A stretch of 64,000 nucleotides of DNA from Azophilus sp965221465 (GTDB lineage: Bacteria > Pseudomonadota > Gammaproteobacteria > Pseudomonadales > Azotimanducaceae), in NCBI GenBank assembly GCA_965221465.1, contig OZ244892.1, positions 4,340,001 through 4,404,000 on the forward strand. The letters run 5' to 3'. Positions within the stretch are counted from its first letter, which is position 1; every line of letters starts with the position of its first letter. Of this stretch, positions 8,622 through 18,387 are shown piece by piece. The notes below the pieces were generated by a model that saw only the letters and a list, made by a program, of their open reading frames with translations, was not told the origin of the DNA and did no database searches. The translations under genes and the position numbers were made by a program.

Positions 8622-9983
8622 TCAGACCGATGTCTGGGGACGTATCGCGGTGCCATCGTGGAATCGGCCGAGGCGGAATTCGCTCAGATCGATGCCGCTG
8701 TCGACACCGGTCAGCAGGCCCGCAATGGCCTTGCCGGCCCCCGGGCCGATGCCGAAGCCGTGGCCACTGAAGCCGGTGGCAATGAAAAAGCCCGGCAGCG
8801 CTTTCGCCTGATCGATCACGGGAATCACGTCCGGCGTCATCTCGATCATGCCCGCCCAACTCTCGACAATGGGGACGGCGGCCAGTTCCGGAAAGAGGGC
8901 GTCGGTGTTCCGGCGAATCTGCCGAAGAATTCCGGCATTCGGTTGCGGGTCGAGCACCCGGTATTTCTCGAAGGGAGACGGCTCTTCCAGCGGCCATGTT
9001 TTCGGCGTGGACCACTCCTCGAAAAAGGCGCTGCCGAAAGACAGGCGCAGGTTGTGCATCTCCAATCGATACGCGGGCAGAAACCTGGGGCCGAAGCGGA
9101 TTGTCGATGGCGTGATGGGATGGTCCAGGGTGGTTCCGTGGGCGAGCGTGTATCCGCCGTCCAGCCGGCGGCGCAGGGCAACCCGGCCCTCCGCCATGTT
9201 GCCCTCGCACACGACCGCGTTGGACGGAGCGGTGCGGGCCACGGTGCCGCGCACGCGCAACTGCGGCAAGGTAATGCCGAGCGAGCGGCAGAACATGGAT
9301 GTCCAGGCGCCCGCCGCGCACAACACCGTCGACGTTCGGACCGTGCCGTGTTCGGTGACGACCGCCGAAACCCGTCCTGCGGACACGTCGATTCCGCGTA
9401 CCGCGCAGGCGGTGAGCATGACAGCGCCTTCCCGGGCAGCGGCGCGGGCCAGTGCCGGGGTTGCCAGGTGCGGTTCCGCACGGCCGTCGCCGGCGGTATA
9501 GAGGGCGCCGCGCCAGCGGGTCGTGGCCCCCCGGACCAGACCCTCGACTTCCCTCGCATCGATGAGTCTCGAGCCGATCCCGTAGTCTTCCGCGGCCTCG
9601 AGCCAGGCAGCGTACCGGTCGAATTGCCGGTCGTTCTCGATCAGGTAGAAGGTGCCTTGTTCACGGAAGCCCACATCTTCGCCGATGGTGCCGCTCAACT
9701 GCCTCCAGATGCGCAGCGACTCGACGATCATCGGCAGTTCCCGAGTGTCCCTTCCCTGCTGGCGCACCCAGCCCCAGTTGCGGCCGGATTGCTCGCCGGC
9801 GACGAGTCCTTTCTCGCAGACGACGACATCTACCCCCTGCCGCGCCAGAAACCAGGCGGTGGAGACGCCGACGATGCCGCCGCCGACGATGACGACATCG
9901 GCCCGTTCGGGAATGGCGGCTGGCCGATCGAGCGGACGAGACCATGTTTGCGAGACGAGGTTTTGCGGTGCGGATCGGGACAT
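8622..9983 (-). CDS. FAD-dependent oxidoreductase of the DAO (D-amino acid / glycine oxidase) family
   Basis: 453 residues from the ATG at 9983; a start 54 bases upstream is possible. The N-terminal dinucleotide-binding motif is VVIVGGGIVGVSTAWFLARQ. It is followed by a GEQSGRNWGWVRQQGRD block seen in DadA-like and gamma-glutamylputrescine-oxidase-like proteins. The C-terminus has a GFSGHGFGIGPGAGKAIA segment that closes the FAD site. It would oxidise an amine or amino acid to an imine. It is convergent with the PLP enzyme and divergent from the ABC importer genes, so the three probably belong to one catabolic region. Confidence 0.85.
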   Translation of the reverse strand: MSRSAPQNLVSQTWSRPLDRPAAIPERADVVIVGGGIVGVSTAWFLARQGVDVVVCEKGLVAGEQSGRNWGWVRQQGRDTRELPMIVESLRIWRQLSGTIGEDVGFREQGTFYLIENDRQFDRYAAWLEAAEDYGIGSRLIDAREVEGLVRGATTRWRGALYTAGDGRAEPHLATPALARAAAREGAVMLTACAVRGIDVSAGRVSAVVTEHGTVRTSTVLCAAGAWTSMFCRSLGITLPQLRVRGTVARTAPSNAVVCEGNMAEGRVALRRRLDGGYTLAHGTTLDHPITPSTIRFGPRFLPAYRLEMHNLRLSFGSAFFEEWSTPKTWPLEEPSPFEKYRVLDPQPNAGILRQIRRNTDALFPELAAVPIVESWAGMIEMTPDVIPVIDQAKALPGFFIATGFSGHGFGIGPGAGKAIAGLLTGVDSGIDLSEFRLGRFHDGTAIRPQTSV

Positions 9984-10159
9984 CGGATTACTCGGCGCGT
10001 CCGTGACGATTCTGGTGACAAGCGAGCTTGTGCGCAAGGCGCCGTCAGGCCAAGATGGTTTCTCCTGAAACCACGAAGATAGCCGGGCCGATCATCGACG
10101 CCGCAACCAGGCCCGCCGTGCCTCCGACCGACCCCTGCCGGTCGACGGGGCGGAGCACG

Positions 10160-11806
10160 ATGAAAACGAAAGCCGGCCCGACGATGCCCGTCGCCGGTGC
10201 TGCCGGGCTGATTGCCGTCGTGTCGGTTCTGGCCGCCTGTGCTCCCCCTCCGGAGCATTCCGCAGGCCGCGAATCCGGAGCCACACCCGAACCGGCAACG
10301 CAGTTGCGCTCAGACCCCCTTCCTCCTCAGCACCCCCGGCGCGGCGGCACGCTGCGCACCGAATACAACTGGATACCCTATGTGGCCGACCCGGCTACGG
10401 ACAGCATCGGCACAGGTCAGGTCGGGTTGTCCATCGCGGAATCCCTGATCTGGGTGGGCGAGGATGGAATGCCGCAACCGCAACTCGCCAGGGCCTGGGA
10501 GGTCGACGCGGACGCAACCGAGTGGACCCTCCATCTGCAGGACGGCGTGACATTCAACGACGGCAAGCCTTTCGGTGCCGATGACGTCATCTGGAATCTG
10601 CAGCACTGGCTCGACCCGGACACCGGCTCGCCCATGGCCGCCAGGCTCGAGTTCCTGTCGCCCGACGGCATGGAAAAAGTGGACGATCTCACCGTCAAGC
10701 TGCATCTCGACCGCCCCGAGGTCAATCTGCTTCTCGCGCTCTACGACTATCCGAGCATGATCGCCCCCGAAGGAGGGTGGAACGACTTCTACAGCGGCGA
10801 CCCGGCGGATGCGGTCGGCACGGGACCCTTCCTGCTGGAGTCGTTCGTTCCCGACGAACGCATCGTGTTGGTGCGCAACCCCGGCTATTGGCAGATGGGG
10901 TCCGACGACCGGCCATTGCCCTATCTGGACAAGGTCGTCGTCACCGCGGGTTGGGACGATGCGGCCCGGCTGGCGGCCTTGGTCGGCAACGAGGCAGACA
11001 TACTGACCCCGGGGGAAGGGATTCTGTCGATGCTCAGACGATATACCGACAGAATCGATGTCCAGACTTATGTCACGGGCTTCGTCACACCCATCGTCAT
11101 GCGTCTCGACGTGCCGCCGTTCGACGACGTACGGGTTCGCAATGCACTGAAACTGGTCCAGGATCGGGAGAGAATACGCACCCTCGTCATGCCCCTGGGC
11201 CCGATCGGTCACGATCACCTGATACCGCCGGGCGATGCTGCCTATTGCTCTGTTGCCGATACGGGCCGGACGCAGGACATCGAACGCGCCAGGTCGTTGC
11301 TGGCCGAAGCGGGCTACCCGGACGGCATCGAAATCGACCTTGCCGTTCCGGATGGCGACTTTCGGGTGAGCTTTGCCCAGGTCTACAGGGAGATGGCGGC
11401 GCCGGCGGGCATTACCGTCAACATCAACGTCCTTCCGAGTTCCGCATTCTGGGATCGATGGATGGAATGGCCGTTCGCCGTCAGTGGCCTGAACGGACGG
11501 GTCCCGGCCACCGCGAACATGAACCTCGCCCTTCGTTGCGGCGGCGAATGGAACGAAACCCACTACTGCAACGAAGCGTTCGATGCCCTTCTCGACGAGG
11601 CCGATGCCACACAGGACGTCGAGCAGCGAAGGCAGCTTTACTGCCGCCTGCAGACGCTCATGCAGGACGAGTCGGGTTACCTCGTCCCCTTCTGGGGTGC
11701 TACGTTTACAGCGAGCCGGAGCGAGGTGCGCATCCCTCGCGACTGGTCTCGGGGCGGTTTTCTGTGGCACGAGATGTGGTTGTCGAACCCGGCTGACCGA
11801 CGCTGA
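10160..11806 (+). CDS. ABC transporter substrate-binding lipoprotein, family 5 (peptide/opine type)
   Basis: 548 residues. The start chosen, ATG 10160, has a GGCGGAG ribosome-binding site and gives a clean lipoprotein signal: Lys-rich n-region, hydrophobic stretch, lipobox LAAC with the acylated cysteine near residue 27. The mature protein has the SBP_bac_5 layout (RGGTLRTEY, a WTLHLQDGVTFNDGKPF motif and the C-terminal LYCRLQTLMQDE region). It binds a small peptide or related solute outside the membrane and hands it to the two permeases that follow. It is the first gene of a four-gene operon running to 15696. Confidence 0.9.
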   Translation: MKTKAGPTMPVAGAAGLIAVVSVLAACAPPPEHSAGRESGATPEPATQLRSDPLPPQHPRRGGTLRTEYNWIPYVADPATDSIGTGQVGLSIAESLIWVGEDGMPQPQLARAWEVDADATEWTLHLQDGVTFNDGKPFGADDVIWNLQHWLDPDTGSPMAARLEFLSPDGMEKVDDLTVKLHLDRPEVNLLLALYDYPSMIAPEGGWNDFYSGDPADAVGTGPFLLESFVPDERIVLVRNPGYWQMGSDDRPLPYLDKVVVTAGWDDAARLAALVGNEADILTPGEGILSMLRRYTDRIDVQTYVTGFVTPIVMRLDVPPFDDVRVRNALKLVQDRERIRTLVMPLGPIGHDHLIPPGDAAYCSVADTGRTQDIERARSLLAEAGYPDGIEIDLAVPDGDFRVSFAQVYREMAAPAGITVNINVLPSSAFWDRWMEWPFAVSGLNGRVPATANMNLALRCGGEWNETHYCNEAFDALLDEADATQDVEQRRQLYCRLQTLMQDESGYLVPFWGATFTASRSEVRIPRDWSRGGFLWHEMWLSNPADRR

Positions 11807-11809
11807 TCG

Positions 11810-12754
11810 ATGCTTGCATTCCTGTTCAACCGCATCGGCGCCATGCTCATGACCATGCTGGTCATCTCGGTGCTGGTCTTCGTCATCGCCGAGGTGGTGC
11901 CCGTCGATCCCGCCCGAAGCGCACTTGGGCCCTATGCTCCCCAGGAAGCCGTCGACGACCTGCGCGACAGGATGGGCCTCGACCGCCCTGCGCCGGTGCG
12001 GTATTTCGACTGGATCGCCAACATCCTGCAGGGCGATTTCGGGGAGTCGATCCACTATCGGCGACCCGTGGGCGACCTCGTTGCCGTTCGCGTGCAGCGG
12101 TCTCTGGCGCTCGCCGGCCTGGGGTTTGCGTTCATGATCCCGATAGGCCTGGCGCTTGGATGTATTGCCGGCATCAACGCAGGCAGGCTGCCGGACCGCA
12201 TCGTTTCGTTCGCAAGCAGCATCTTCGTATCCGTTCCTCCGTTCGCCAGCGGGATTATCCTCATTGTGGTGTTTTCGCTCTGGCTGGGCTGGTTCCCCGG
12301 GGTGAGCATGCCGGACCCCGACGCCGGAATTCTCGACTCGGCGAAAAAGCTGGTTCTGCCGATTCTGGTTCTGTCGCTCGATGAAATCGGCTATCTCGCT
12401 CGCATGACGCGGGTCAGCATGGCCGAGGTCATGGGCAGCGATTACATCCGCACGGCGGTGCTGAAAGGCATGCCGCAATCGCAGATCATCTGGCGCCACG
12501 CATTGCGCAATGCATTGATCGCGCCCTTTACCGCCATCATGTTGCACGTCAACTGGCTGATTGGCGGTGTGGTGGTGGTGGAAGTGCTGTTCAACTACCC
12601 GGGTCTCGGGCGGCTGCTGCTCGATGCCGCCATGCGCAACGACATAACGCTGCTGATGGGAGGCACCCTGGTGCTCACCTTCGTGGCGGTGGCGTCCCAG
12701 ATGCTGGCGGACATCGGCCTGTACTTCATGAATCCGCGGATTCGGTTCCGATGA
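11810..12754 (+). CDS. ABC transporter permease, DppB-like
   Basis: 314 residues, starting three bases after the substrate-binding gene stops. It has an N-terminal membrane helix followed by a large periplasmic loop, then five further helices, as in DppB/OppB. The EAA-type coupling segment sits around DYIRTAVLKGMPQSQIIWRHALRNALI. It forms half of the transmembrane channel with the next gene product. Confidence 0.92.
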   Translation: MLAFLFNRIGAMLMTMLVISVLVFVIAEVVPVDPARSALGPYAPQEAVDDLRDRMGLDRPAPVRYFDWIANILQGDFGESIHYRRPVGDLVAVRVQRSLALAGLGFAFMIPIGLALGCIAGINAGRLPDRIVSFASSIFVSVPPFASGIILIVVFSLWLGWFPGVSMPDPDAGILDSAKKLVLPILVLSLDEIGYLARMTRVSMAEVMGSDYIRTAVLKGMPQSQIIWRHALRNALIAPFTAIMLHVNWLIGGVVVVEVLFNYPGLGRLLLDAAMRNDITLLMGGTLVLTFVAVASQMLADIGLYFMNPRIRFR

Positions 12755-13602
12755 TCGGCGCGGTTTTTTCGCGGCACGATCGGCTTCTGAACGCCCTCGC
12801 GGCGCTCACCGCCTCGCGCCATGCCGCGGTCGGCCTCGCCATCGTCCTGTTCTGGGTATTCGTGGCCGCTGCCGCCCCCCTGATCGCGCCTTACGAGCCC
12901 ACCGAGATGCATGACGCCAGGTTGGCGCCGCCTTCGCTGCAACACTGGTTGGGAACGGACCACCTGGCCCGGGACGTGATGAGCCGCCTGTTCTGGGGAA
13001 CGCGTACGGTGGTGGCGCTGGCGCCGGTTTCCGTGCTGCTGGGCATGCTGATGGCCGCCCCCCTGGGGCTCGTTTCCGGCTACGTCGGCGGCAGGCTCGA
13101 TACCCTCATCATGCGCGGCGTCGACATCCTGATGTCTTTCCCGACACTGCTGATCTACATCCTCATCATCACCAGCTTCGGCCCTTCCGTAGCCGTCGTC
13201 GTCATCTCGATTTCGCTCGGGTCCATTCCGCCCATCACCCGCATCGTCCGCAGCCTCGCCATGGACGTGCGCACCAAGGACTATGTCAGTGCAGCTCGCC
13301 TGAGGGGCGAGCGGCGCCGCTACATCCTGCTGCGGGAGATCCTGCCGAACGTCAGCGGGCCGATCGTCGTCGATGCCACCATCCGCATCGGTTACGCGAT
13401 CATGGCCATCGGCGCCCTGGGCTTTCTCGGTCTGGGCATACCGCCACCGACGCCGGACTGGGGCGGAATGATCAATGAGGGGCGGCAGTGGATATTCGCC
13501 ATGCCCTGGACCGTACTGGCGCCGGCTGCCGCGTTGAGTTCCATGGTGGTGGGGCTGAACCTGCTTGCGGACGGCATGCGCGAGAATGCACGGGCACGAT
13601 AG
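12751..13602 (+). CDS. ABC transporter permease, DppC-like
   Basis: 283 residues; its ATG overlaps the previous stop by four bases (ATGA), which suggests translational coupling. The order of features is that of DppC/OppC: N-terminal helix, short loop with GTDHLARDVMSRLFWGTR, then the binding-protein-dependent transport domain with an EAA loop around KDYVSAARLRGERRRYILLREILPN. It pairs with the DppB-like subunit. Confidence 0.92.
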   Translation: MIGAVFSRHDRLLNALAALTASRHAAVGLAIVLFWVFVAAAAPLIAPYEPTEMHDARLAPPSLQHWLGTDHLARDVMSRLFWGTRTVVALAPVSVLLGMLMAAPLGLVSGYVGGRLDTLIMRGVDILMSFPTLLIYILIITSFGPSVAVVVISISLGSIPPITRIVRSLAMDVRTKDYVSAARLRGERRRYILLREILPNVSGPIVVDATIRIGYAIMAIGALGFLGLGIPPPTPDWGGMINEGRQWIFAMPWTVLAPAAALSSMVVGLNLLADGMRENARAR

Positions 13603-13614
13603 GAAATCCGCGTC

Positions 13615-15696
13615 ATGACAGAACCGCTGCGAGAACCCGTTCTGAGGATCGACGGTCTGGACGTCAGCTATTCCACGCGCGCCGGCCCCGTTCGGGCCGT
13701 TCGAGACGTCTCCATCGACATCGCCCCGGGCGCGGTGCTGGGGCTGGTGGGAGAGTCCGGTTGCGGCAAGAGCACGCTGGCATTCGCGGTGATGAACTAC
13801 ATGCCGCCGAATGCCGCGATAACCGCGGGTCGCATCCTGTTTCGGGGCCGGGACATCGTCGGGATGAGCAGCCGCGATCTGAGGCGTCTGCGCGGCAACG
13901 AGATCGCCATGGTGTACCAGGACCCGATGGCCGCGCTGAATCCGTCGCTCAGAATCGGCCCCCAGTTGACCGAGGTGCTGGTCGAACACAAGGGGTCGAA
14001 CCGCGATGAAGCCAGGGCAGCCTGCATCCGCATGCTGGAACGGGTTCGCATGCCGGATCCGCCGGCCATCATGGAACGCTATTGCCATCAACTGTCGGGC
14101 GGCCAGCAACAGCGGGTGCTGATCGCGATGGCGCTGCTGACCGACCCGGCGTTGCTGGTCATGGACGAGCCGACAACGGGCCTCGATGTCACCGTCGAGG
14201 CGGAGATACTCGATCTCATCGGCGAACTGAAGCGCGACCTTGGCGCTGCGGTTCTCTTCATCAGCCACAGTTTCGGCGTGATCGGCAGGGTGGCGGATCG
14301 AGTGGCCGTGATGTATGCGGGCGAACTGGTCGAACAGGCGTCGGTTCGAGACATCTTCCGCGCCCCTCGACACCCTTACACCGTCGGGCTCCTGGGGTGC
14401 ATTCCCAGAATCGATTCGGCGATACGGCGGGGGGGCCTGTTTCCGATTCGGGGACGAGTGCCCGCATTGAACGATGCGCTGCCGGGATGCGTGTTCGAGC
14501 CCCGTTGCGACCGAGCGCAGGACCGTTGCCGCCGGGAAAACCCCCGGGCTCGGGAGAGCGCACCCGGGCATCCGGTGTGCTGTTTCTATCCCGATAGCCC
14601 GAGTCCTGCCGAGTTGCAGATTCGCAATGTTCCGTCAGATATCGCCGAACCTGCTGAAACCGGCGGCGTCCCGGTTCTGGAAATCGATGGGCTCGAGGCC
14701 CGCTACCGGGCAAGGGGTGCCGGTTTCGCGGGCATGGCGGGCAGGCATGGAAAAGGCGTCGTCAAGGCAGTGGACGGAGTCAGCCTGACGGCGGCGAGCA
14801 ACGCCACGCTCGGCATCGTCGGCGAGTCCGGGTGCGGCAAGACGACGCTCGCCAAGTGCATTGCCGGTCTGGTGCCGCCCAACGATGGAACACTGGCCTT
14901 TGCAGGGGTCGACATGGCGCGGGTCGTCGAGGACCGTCCGATCGCCATGCTCGAAGAGTTGCAGATGATCTTCCAGAACCCGGACTCGACGCTGAACCCC
15001 AGGCGCACGGTCGGAGAAGCGATCGCGCGTCCGCTGCAACTGTTCGGAACCGTCCCCAAAGCCGGGATCAGGGACGAGGTCGTGCGGCTACTCGAGGCGG
15101 TCAAGCTGGGTGAGGAATACCATGACCGCCTGCCGAATCAGTTGAGCGGCGGTGAGAAACAGCGTGTGGCGCTCGCCCGGGCATTTGCGGGCCGGCCCGG
15201 CCTCGTCCTGTGTGACGAGCCGCTGTCGGCGCTGGATGTCTCTGTCCAGGCGGCAATCATGAATCTGCTGCAGGAGTTTCAACAGGAATACGGAACCGCG
15301 ATCCTGTTCATTTCGCACGACCTGAGCGCCGTCCATCAGCTTTGCCATTCCGTCGCCGTGATGTACCTCGGCCGGATTTGCGAGACGGGCCCGGTGGAGG
15401 CGCTGTTCGAACCGCCTTTTCACCCCTATACGGAGGCACTGCTTTCCGCCGTTCCAATTCCGGACCCGGAGCTGGAGAGAAGCAGCATGCGCCTGACCGG
15501 CACGGTTCCGAGCGCCCTCGACCCGCCGACGGGCTGCCGGTTCCACACGCGCTGTCCGCGCAAGATCGGGCCGATCTGCGAGCAGGAGGCCCCTCCCTGC
15601 CGCGAAGAGAAAGAGGGGCACCGGATCTACTGCCATATCGAACTGGACAAATTGCGAAGCGTGAAGCCGGTGTTCGATTCCGCCCCCTCGACATGA
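13615..15696 (+). CDS. Tandem ABC transporter ATPase (DppD-DppF-like fused)
   Basis: 693 residues holding two complete ATPase domains. Walker A motifs are GESGCGKST (about residue 46) and GESGCGKTT (about residue 405); signature motifs are LSGGQQQR and LSGGEKQR; Walker B/Asp-Glu pairs are LLVMDEPTTGLD and LVLCDEPLSALD. Each half ends in the Cys-rich oligopeptide_HPY region (FEPRCDRAQDRC and FHTRCPRKIGPIC) found in dipeptide importers. The single-chain arrangement resembles GsiA. It powers the importer encoded just upstream. Confidence 0.93.
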   Translation: MTEPLREPVLRIDGLDVSYSTRAGPVRAVRDVSIDIAPGAVLGLVGESGCGKSTLAFAVMNYMPPNAAITAGRILFRGRDIVGMSSRDLRRLRGNEIAMVYQDPMAALNPSLRIGPQLTEVLVEHKGSNRDEARAACIRMLERVRMPDPPAIMERYCHQLSGGQQQRVLIAMALLTDPALLVMDEPTTGLDVTVEAEILDLIGELKRDLGAAVLFISHSFGVIGRVADRVAVMYAGELVEQASVRDIFRAPRHPYTVGLLGCIPRIDSAIRRGGLFPIRGRVPALNDALPGCVFEPRCDRAQDRCRRENPRARESAPGHPVCCFYPDSPSPAELQIRNVPSDIAEPAETGGVPVLEIDGLEARYRARGAGFAGMAGRHGKGVVKAVDGVSLTAASNATLGIVGESGCGKTTLAKCIAGLVPPNDGTLAFAGVDMARVVEDRPIAMLEELQMIFQNPDSTLNPRRTVGEAIARPLQLFGTVPKAGIRDEVVRLLEAVKLGEEYHDRLPNQLSGGEKQRVALARAFAGRPGLVLCDEPLSALDVSVQAAIMNLLQEFQQEYGTAILFISHDLSAVHQLCHSVAVMYLGRICETGPVEALFEPPFHPYTEALLSAVPIPDPELERSSMRLTGTVPSALDPPTGCRFHTRCPRKIGPICEQEAPPCREEKEGHRIYCHIELDKLRSVKPVFDSAPST

Positions 15697-15933
15697 CCCG
15701 CGTCTGCTGACGCGCAACTCCCATCCATCCCGTGCCGACGGATAGCAGAAGCACAAGGATCCGGGGAAACCGCCACGTTCAGCAGCTACTGAACAAAGGC
15801 CACCCCCTCTATCTCGATTCGGTCGCGTAACGGCCCGGTCAGGCCGTGGTTCGCGCAATTCCGCTCCTGGATTTCACGATTCCTGGTGGCGTTCTCGATT
15901 GTGCGCAGGTCCCGACAAGTTTGCAGGTCGCGA
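15697..15933. other. Intergenic region between convergent operons
   Basis: No confident gene. A minus-strand frame ending with a TAG at 15788 gives a short peptide finishing DRIEIEGVAFVQ, faintly like the C-terminus of RidA-type proteins. It has no start or upstream body here and is too short to call. Confidence 0.3.
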
Positions 15934-17664
15934 TCACGGCCGGGGCATCGGGCTTCGGTCATCGAGCATGCGCTGCACGTTCTCGCCCTTTCCTGTCATT
16001 TCCCAGCGGGTGAGTTCGATCGGCACCCAGGCTGCGGCCAGAAGCTCATTGTGGAATGCCGCCAGGTCGAAGGCCGCGCCCAGTTGGCGTCGGCGGTCGG
16101 CGAGCAGGCGCTCGATCTGCAGTTTGCCGACCAGATACACGATTCCGCCGGTAGGGGCCGCCAGAAAGTCGAGCGCTTCCTCGCTTGCGATACGCTCGTC
16201 CAGGGGAATGGACATCAGTGCGGCGACGGCTTCGTCGACGCTCATCTCGCCCAGCGCCATTTTCACATCGACGATGATGCGCATGGCGCGCAGGCGCAGA
16301 AAATTGTAGATCAGTTCCCGGCTTCGGGGCCGTTCGTCGTAGTAGCCGAGCTGAACGGCGGTTTCCTCCCAGTAGGTCGACCAGCCTTCGCTCTTGAAGC
16401 GGTCTCTGCGGCCCGCGCGAATCGGCGACGGGTGGCGCCCGGAGACGATGCCCTGCATGTGGTGCCCCGGTATCCCGTCGTGGAACAGGTTCGTGCTGGG
16501 GTCGACGCGCATGATCGACTCCCAATAGGTCTGCGTGTAGGGGTGGTCTTCCGGCACCGAGTATTTCACGACGCCGTTGCCCGGCGTCCGATAGCCGCTG
16601 AGGGCGGCCCATAACGAGAATGCCTGGATGTAGGCGGGCATTTCGGTTCTTCGGTAGGGGCCGACGTAGTCCGGGATATCGAGCGCGCGCCTTTCCTCGA
16701 GAAAGCGGCGGATCGACCGGGCTTCCGCTTCGGTGCGTGCCGCGTACTCCGCGGTGGTCCTGGCGCCGGTCAATTGCGGCAGGCCACGGTTGCGCGATTC
16801 CTCGAACGACGTGAAGGCCAGATAGCGGGCGAATTCCTGCTCCCCGAGCCGCAGGATGTCTTCGGCGTCGAACGGCAGCAGCCAGATCCGCCGCAGGATC
16901 CAGTCGTACAGGTCACGGCCGATGGGCCGTGCGCCGGCCATGCCGGGCAGGCGGTTCTCGAGCCATTGCCGATACGATTCGAGGGCCAGGCCCATGTCGG
17001 CCGCGGCCGCATCGAGTTCGTCGGCCAGTTCTTCCGGGAAATGTGTGCGCAACCTTTCCGCAAAAGCGGTGCTGGCGGCGCCAGCGTTGGCGAGGTCACG
17101 CAGTGCCCAGCGCGCCATTTCCCGCACCGGCTCCGAGAGGTTCCGTTTCGCCTGCTCGAGAATCGCCGGAATGCCGCGCATGTGAGCCAGTATCGCCGCA
17201 GCACGATCCTGCGAGAACGGCGGTGGCTGCTGCACGAGCCGGCCGAGGCCGCTCAGCGCCGCGCCGCTCAACATGCCGAATGAGGAAACCGACGACAGGT
17301 AGAACGCCGGATTTCTGGACGTGGCGCGATAGATGTGGAAGCCGTAGTCGAGCATGTCCAGTTCGGCGCGAACGAGCAGGTAGTCGACCTTGTCCGGTAT
17401 CGGCCAGCCTGCCGGGTCCAGGGCATCGAATCGGGAACGCAGGTCGCGGAGTTGGGTTTTCTGCCTCTCGATTGCACTTGTAGAGAAATCGGGGATGCCG
17501 TTGGCAATCTCGGGTTGCCGCAAGCCCTGCGCTGCCGCAAAGATCTGCGCAAGATCGTCGCGCACCGCCTGACCGGCCTGCGCCGTCCCTGAATCGGCCA
17601 ATAAAGCGACCAGAAACACCATGGCCACCCTCGTCAACGAGGGGCCGAGCGCCGTTCCGATCAT
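15934..17664 (-). CDS. DUF885 family protein, putative secreted metallopeptidase-like
   Basis: 576 residues from the ATG at 17664 (another ATG lies at 17670). The N-terminus reads as a signal peptide with a hydrophobic core around AMVFLVALLAD, ending near SGTAQA. The family hallmark HExxPGHH is present as HDGIPGHH, with a later EGWSTYWEE, which suits a zinc-type active site. DUF885 proteins are usually described as uncharacterised peptidase-like enzymes. The open frame continues upstream into the IS at 17852, but those residues do not fit the family. It sits tail to tail with the peptide importer operon, so a role in peptide breakdown is plausible. Confidence 0.8.
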   Translation of the reverse strand: MIGTALGPSLTRVAMVFLVALLADSGTAQAGQAVRDDLAQIFAAAQGLRQPEIANGIPDFSTSAIERQKTQLRDLRSRFDALDPAGWPIPDKVDYLLVRAELDMLDYGFHIYRATSRNPAFYLSSVSSFGMLSGAALSGLGRLVQQPPPFSQDRAAAILAHMRGIPAILEQAKRNLSEPVREMARWALRDLANAGAASTAFAERLRTHFPEELADELDAAAADMGLALESYRQWLENRLPGMAGARPIGRDLYDWILRRIWLLPFDAEDILRLGEQEFARYLAFTSFEESRNRGLPQLTGARTTAEYAARTEAEARSIRRFLEERRALDIPDYVGPYRRTEMPAYIQAFSLWAALSGYRTPGNGVVKYSVPEDHPYTQTYWESIMRVDPSTNLFHDGIPGHHMQGIVSGRHPSPIRAGRRDRFKSEGWSTYWEETAVQLGYYDERPRSRELIYNFLRLRAMRIIVDVKMALGEMSVDEAVAALMSIPLDERIASEEALDFLAAPTGGIVYLVGKLQIERLLADRRRQLGAAFDLAAFHNELLAAAWVPIELTRWEMTGKGENVQRMLDDRSPMPRP

Positions 17665-17670
17665 CTGCAT

Positions 17671-17849
17671 CTGCAATATGGCGAGTTGCCGGTCATCGGT
17701 CCTCCCTCGAGCCGACGGCAGGGTCGTTGCAGTTGAACCATCGACTACGTTGATCCATCCGTCAAGCGCCAATGGAGGGGCGCCCGTCGGGGGCCGTTTC
17801 GGCTGTTTGGGCAGCCGCAATAACGAACAGCATGATCGTGGCGAGTTGC
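17671..17849. other. Gap between IS end and DUF885 gene
   Basis: About 180 bases upstream of the DUF885 start and directly beside the IS terminus. No promoter could be assigned with confidence. The IS end may have displaced the original upstream region. Confidence 0.4.
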
Positions 17850-18387
17850 TTAGGGGCCGCGCAAAAACAACCTCGCATTTGGAGACGATCAGAATTGCGG
17901 GAGGTGCCGACAACGACGGTGCCTCGATTCTTGCGCACATCGTAGATCCCATAGGGCACGGCCAGGCCGCTGGCATCGCTGCGGAAGTCGTGGTCGTTGA
18001 CCTGCTTGGGTTGGCGACACCAGACGCTCCCGGGATTCTTGAAACGCCCCATCAACTCCTTCTTCTTGCAGTCGATACTGACCACGGGCAAGCCGGCACG
18101 GACGAAGCCCCGCCGCACCCGGCTGATTTCCCGGAACTGCCGCTCCCGGTGAGCGCGATAGTCCGGCTTGGGCGTAAAGCCGGAGGCGATGTTCTTGCGC
18201 GCGGTCTCGAGCGAAAACCCCATCTCGGCCAACAGCCGCGCCACCGTCCTGGCGCTGACCTCGATGCCGAGACGACCCAACTCGTCGGCGATCTTCGCGG
18301 TTGTCTTGCGCGTCCAACCCAATCCGCAGATGGGGTCGCCCGCCACCTCGTCCTGCAGCAGCGTCTCGATACGATCGGTTATCCGCG
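17762..18387 (-). pseudogene. Transposase catalytic part (orfB), truncated
   Basis: Reached by a -1 shift on the A8 run. It encodes the ISAzo13/DDE_Tnp hallmark segments: DPICGLGWTRKTTAKIADEL, SIDCKKKELMGRFKNPG with the first catalytic Asp, VNDHDF, and GIYDVRKNRGTVVVGTSRN. After that the homology ends at the IS terminus, so the last acidic residue of the triad is absent. The remaining codons to 17762 are read-through into flanking DNA. Non-functional as a transposase. Confidence 0.75.

Noticed and set aside
15780..15900. Possible RidA C-terminus on the minus strand
   Set aside because: Resemblance limited to about ten residues, with no start or conserved arginine region.
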